Shown here in pieces: positions 6,558 to 8,396 of a stretch of 8,396 bases of DNA. The position numbers and the translations under genes are program-made. The notes under the pieces are model-generated. The model did not search any database. It worked only from the letters and a program-made list of their open reading frames with translations, and was not told the origin of the DNA. The stretch is from Oscillospiraceae bacterium. GTDB taxonomy: Bacteria > Bacillota > Clostridia > Oscillospirales > Oscillospiraceae. Positions within the stretch are counted from its first letter, which is position 1, and each line of letters opens with the position of its first letter. The stretch covers positions 1-8,396 of the forward strand of contig JAISAA010000104.1 of NCBI GenBank assembly GCA_031266955.1, written 5' to 3'.

Positions 6558-7382
6558 CTATATATTCTCATTCATACTGCCGGTCCTATAGCCCTCCAAA
6601 TCAAGGCTCACATACGCAAACCCCAGCTTTTTTATCGCCGAGGCCGTCCGGCTCATAAACTCACGGTCAAAAAATCTGTCCATTTCCTCGTTTAGAACCT
6701 CAATGCGCGCCGCTTCGCCGTGTACTCTGACTCTGAACTGGCTAAAACCCAAATCGAGCAAATACTGCTCCGCCCGGCTCACCATAGCGATCCTCTCGGG
6801 CGTTATTGCGGTTCCGTAAGGGAACCGTGACGCCATACAAGCCGGCGAGTGCTTATTCCAAGTGTGCAGACCTAAATTTTTCGACAGCGCCCGGATATCC
6901 CACTTCGACAACCCCGCTTCTAACAGCGGACTTTTGACATTCATCTCCTTGACCGCTCTCCCGCCCGGCCTGTAATCTCCCGTATCGTCTAAATTGGAAC
7001 CGTCGGCGACATTCGCGATACCTCGGCTTTCGGCTAAAGCAAAGACCTTTGCAAGGATCTCTTTTTTACAAAAATAGCATCTGTCGGGCGGATTTTTCTT
7101 AAAACATTCCAGCTCGTATCCGTTAAAATCTATAATGTAATGCCGTATGCCTTCTCGCTCGACAAATTCGTCGCTTCCGGCGTATTCTCTCGCGGGCTGC
7201 AAATCCGATCTTATCGTGACGGCAATTGCCCTGTCGCCCAAAACATCGCGGCAGACCTTTATCAAAAAAGTGCTGTCCACGCCTCCCGAAAAAGCCACCG
7301 CCACGTTTCCGAGATTTTTAATGTTTTGCTTCAAGTCGCTATATCTTTTTTCAAGCTCCGCCGCGTTGTCGCGAGCGTTCAT
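6558..7382 (-). CDS. larE: LarE, sulfur transferase for the nickel-pincer nucleotide cofactor
   Basis: A 274-residue PP-loop ATPase. LarE adenylylates the carboxylates of pyridinium-dicarboxylate mononucleotide (made by LarB) and replaces them with thiocarboxylates; LarC then inserts nickel to give the cofactor of LarA-type racemases. Seen: the PP-loop SGGVDST (32-38), GSNLDDTGDYRPG (128-140), ASRFPYG (184-190) with S185-R186, and the family ending GYRTGSMNE. Three cysteines, C102-x-x-C105 (DRCYFCKKE) and C182 (SPACMASRF), fit the [4Fe-4S]-binding form known from Thermotoga maritima rather than the single-cysteine sacrificial form of Lactiplantibacillus. The start at 7380-7382 is set by GGAGGG (7389-7394), 6 bases upstream, and by the ATGA overlap with the preceding ABC ATPase; the longer open frame to 7688 only shadows that ATPase. 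LarA, LarB and LarC are not in the window. Confidence 0.9.
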   Translation of the reverse strand: MNARDNAAELEKRYSDLKQNIKNLGNVAVAFSGGVDSTFLIKVCRDVLGDRAIAVTIRSDLQPAREYAGSDEFVEREGIRHYIIDFNGYELECFKKNPPDRCYFCKKEILAKVFALAESRGIANVADGSNLDDTGDYRPGGRAVKEMNVKSPLLEAGLSKWDIRALSKNLGLHTWNKHSPACMASRFPYGTAITPERIAMVSRAEQYLLDLGFSQFRVRVHGEAARIEVLNEEMDRFFDREFMSRTASAIKKLGFAYVSLDLEGYRTGSMNENI

Positions 7383-7984
7383 TGCAATCCCTCCATTTCT
7401 ATCGTCCGCGCGCTCACGCGCCCCGCGAGCTGCGCGCTGTGCGTCACGGCGAGCAGGCCGAGGCCGCGCTCCGATACGGCGCGCAGGAGGAACTCCCATA
7501 TCTGCGCCTGCGTTATGACGTCGAGCATAGTCGTTATCTCGTCGGCTATGATGAAGCGCGTATCGGGCGCGAGGGCGCGCGCTATGCAAAAGCGCTGCAT
7601 TTCGCCGCCTGACAGCTCCGCCGGATAGCGGTCCAGCCACGCCTTTTCTATGCCGAGCGCGGACAGGAAGGCGCCGTCCGGCGTCCACGCCTCCGCTAGT
7701 GTGCGCCCGAGCCTCCAGCGGGGGTTTATCGCCTTCTCGGGGTGCTGGTAGATGAGCTGCACGGGGCAGAACCCGCGCCGGGGCAGCGGCTTGCCGCCCA
7801 GAAGTATCTCGCCCGACTGAGGCGTGAGGTTCCCGGCTAGAAGCTGCGCCAGCGTGCTCTTGCCGCAGCCGGACGGGCCGACGAGCGCGACGCGCTCGCC
7901 GGAGCCAATTGAGAGGCTTGCGCCGTCCAGAACATTTTTCCCGCGTTCGTAGCCGAACGCGATATTTTTCGCCTCAAGAAGCAT
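7379..7984 (-). CDS. ABC importer ATPase, peptide/nickel type (NikE/DppF-like, compact)
   Basis: A 201-residue nucleotide-binding subunit acting on the cytoplasmic face of an inner-membrane importer. Walker A GPSGCGKST (36-44), Q-loop in LIYQHPEKAINPRW, signature LSGGEMQR (124-131), Walker B FIIADE with catalytic E149, and switch H182 in VTHS are all present. The Q-loop region ending in NPRW is typical of the oligopeptide/dipeptide/nickel family. The chain stops soon after the switch histidine and lacks the C-terminal oligopeptide domain of DppF/NikE (usually about 260-330 residues). ATG 7982-7984 overlaps the upstream ATPase gene by 11 bases, with AAGGTGA upstream (8 bases from ATG), and its stop overlaps the larE start by 4 bases. 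Sharing an operon with larE makes nickel the likeliest cargo, but the cargo is an inference: permeases and binding protein are outside the window. Confidence 0.9.
   Translation of the reverse strand: MLLEAKNIAFGYERGKNVLDGASLSIGSGERVALVGPSGCGKSTLAQLLAGNLTPQSGEILLGGKPLPRRGFCPVQLIYQHPEKAINPRWRLGRTLAEAWTPDGAFLSALGIEKAWLDRYPAELSGGEMQRFCIARALAPDTRFIIADEITTMLDVITQAQIWEFLLRAVSERGLGLLAVTHSAQLAGRVSARTIEMEGLQ
7389..7394 (-). promoter_or_regulatory. Ribosome binding site that fixes the larE start
   Basis: GGAGGG on the minus strand, 6 bases before ATG 7380-7382, inside the 3' end of the ABC ATPase gene. It picks the short larE start over the upstream in-frame ATG at 7686-7688. Confidence 0.85.
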
Positions 7985-8396
7985 ACAGGCAGCTCACCTT
8001 CCCTCCGCGCACCTCGCGGGACATCGGCGGCGCCGCCTCGCACTCCGGCGTGCGCATGGCGCAGCGCGGCGCATAGAGGCAGCCCCCGGGCAAACTGCCG
8101 GCGTAGGGCTGCGCGCCGGGCGTCGGAGCAAAGCTGTTTTGCGGCATAGCGCGCCACAGTGCGCGGCTGTACGGGTGCCGCAGAAGCTTTTCGTCCGCGA
8201 AGTCGCGCGCGCCCGCCGTTTCGACCGCCGTCCCGGCGTAGAATACGGCTATCCTGTCGGCAAAGCGCACCGCGAGGCCGAGGTCGTGCGTTATCAGCAG
8301 CACCGCCGCGCCCGCGTCCGCCATCTCGCGGAAATGCTTCATCGCGTGCTCCGCGAGGTGGAGCGATAGCCCGGGCGTCGGCTCGTCGGCTATGAC
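7974..8396 (-). CDS. ABC importer ATPase, peptide/nickel type (NikD/DppD-like), C-terminal part; start beyond the window
   Basis: The frame is open to the window's right edge, leaving 140 C-terminal residues. It begins in the Walker B motif, VIADEPTPGLS (catalytic Glu is residue 5 of the fragment), followed by switch histidine in LLITHDLG and the C-terminal oligopeptide-transporter domain (HPYSRALW) with four cysteines, C106, C112, C119 and C136 of the fragment, the pattern seen in DppD/OppD/NikD proteins. The D-loop reads TPGLS where most relatives have TTALD. The Met at 8340-8342 is internal. Walker A, Q-loop and signature are off the window. It pairs with the next, overlapping ATPase gene to form the heterodimeric ATPase of one importer; the order (DppD-like then DppF-like, then larE) suggests permease and substrate-binding genes lie further upstream on the minus strand. 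Confidence 0.9.
   Translation of the reverse strand, partial: VIADEPTPGLSLHLAEHAMKHFREMADAGAAVLLITHDLGLAVRFADRIAVFYAGTAVETAGARDFADEKLLRHPYSRALWRAMPQNSFAPTPGAQPYAGSLPGGCLYAPRCAMRTPECEAAPPMSREVRGGKVSCLYAS

Noticed and set aside
7383..7688. N-terminal extension of larE
   Set aside because: The extra 102 residues are the out-of-frame reading of the ABC ATPase and are Arg/Ala-rich; the GGAGGG site and the ATGA overlap mark the start at 7382.

Overview
The window reads as chromosomal DNA of a GC-rich, low-copy-repeat Firmicute, most likely a clostridial lineage. The basis is a class III heat-shock operon (ctsR, an mcsA-like gene, clpC), a character found almost only in Firmicutes, together with strong Shine-Dalgarno sites, GC-rich third codon positions and frequent ATA isoleucine codons. 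No species can be named from this. I see no rRNA, tRNA, CRISPR array, insertion sequence or phage gene. Coding density is high: no gene-free stretch exceeds 150 bases.

Left third (1-3228, plus strand): the end of ctsR (heat-shock repressor, cut by the window edge), a short McsA-like zinc-finger/UVR protein, and a full-length clpC unfoldase. The mcsA-like stop and the clpC start share an ATGA, so they are translationally coupled. The arginine kinase gene mcsB, which normally sits between mcsA and clpC, is absent. The McsA-like protein also lacks the usual second zinc finger, and the CtsR glycine loop is altered. CtsR represses the operon, McsA-type adaptors and ClpC form the protein quality-control machine, and ClpC hands substrates to ClpP (not in the window).

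Middle (3239-6409, minus strand, convergent with clpC): a short-chain dehydrogenase of unknown substrate, then, reading leftward from 6409, a trans-sulfuration PLP enzyme (cystathionine gamma-synthase/MetI-like) whose stop overlaps the start of a MalY/PatB-type cystathionine beta-lyase. Together these two could convert an activated homoserine and cysteine to cystathionine and then to homocysteine for methionine synthesis. The 148-base gap ahead of them holds a good sigma-A-type promoter (TTGCAA, 17 bases, TATAAT) and a short leader with a direct repeat and tandem AT palindromes next to the ribosome binding site.

Right end (6558-8396, minus strand): two ATPases of a peptide/nickel-type ABC importer, the first cut by the window edge, followed by larE. 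All three reading frames overlap (11 and 4 bases), so this is one operon. LarE installs sulfur in the nickel-pincer nucleotide cofactor of lactate racemase-like enzymes, so the importer is probably for nickel. This LarE carries three cysteines in the arrangement expected of a [4Fe-4S]-dependent form. The most interesting points are this importer-larE coupling and the mcsB-less heat-shock operon.
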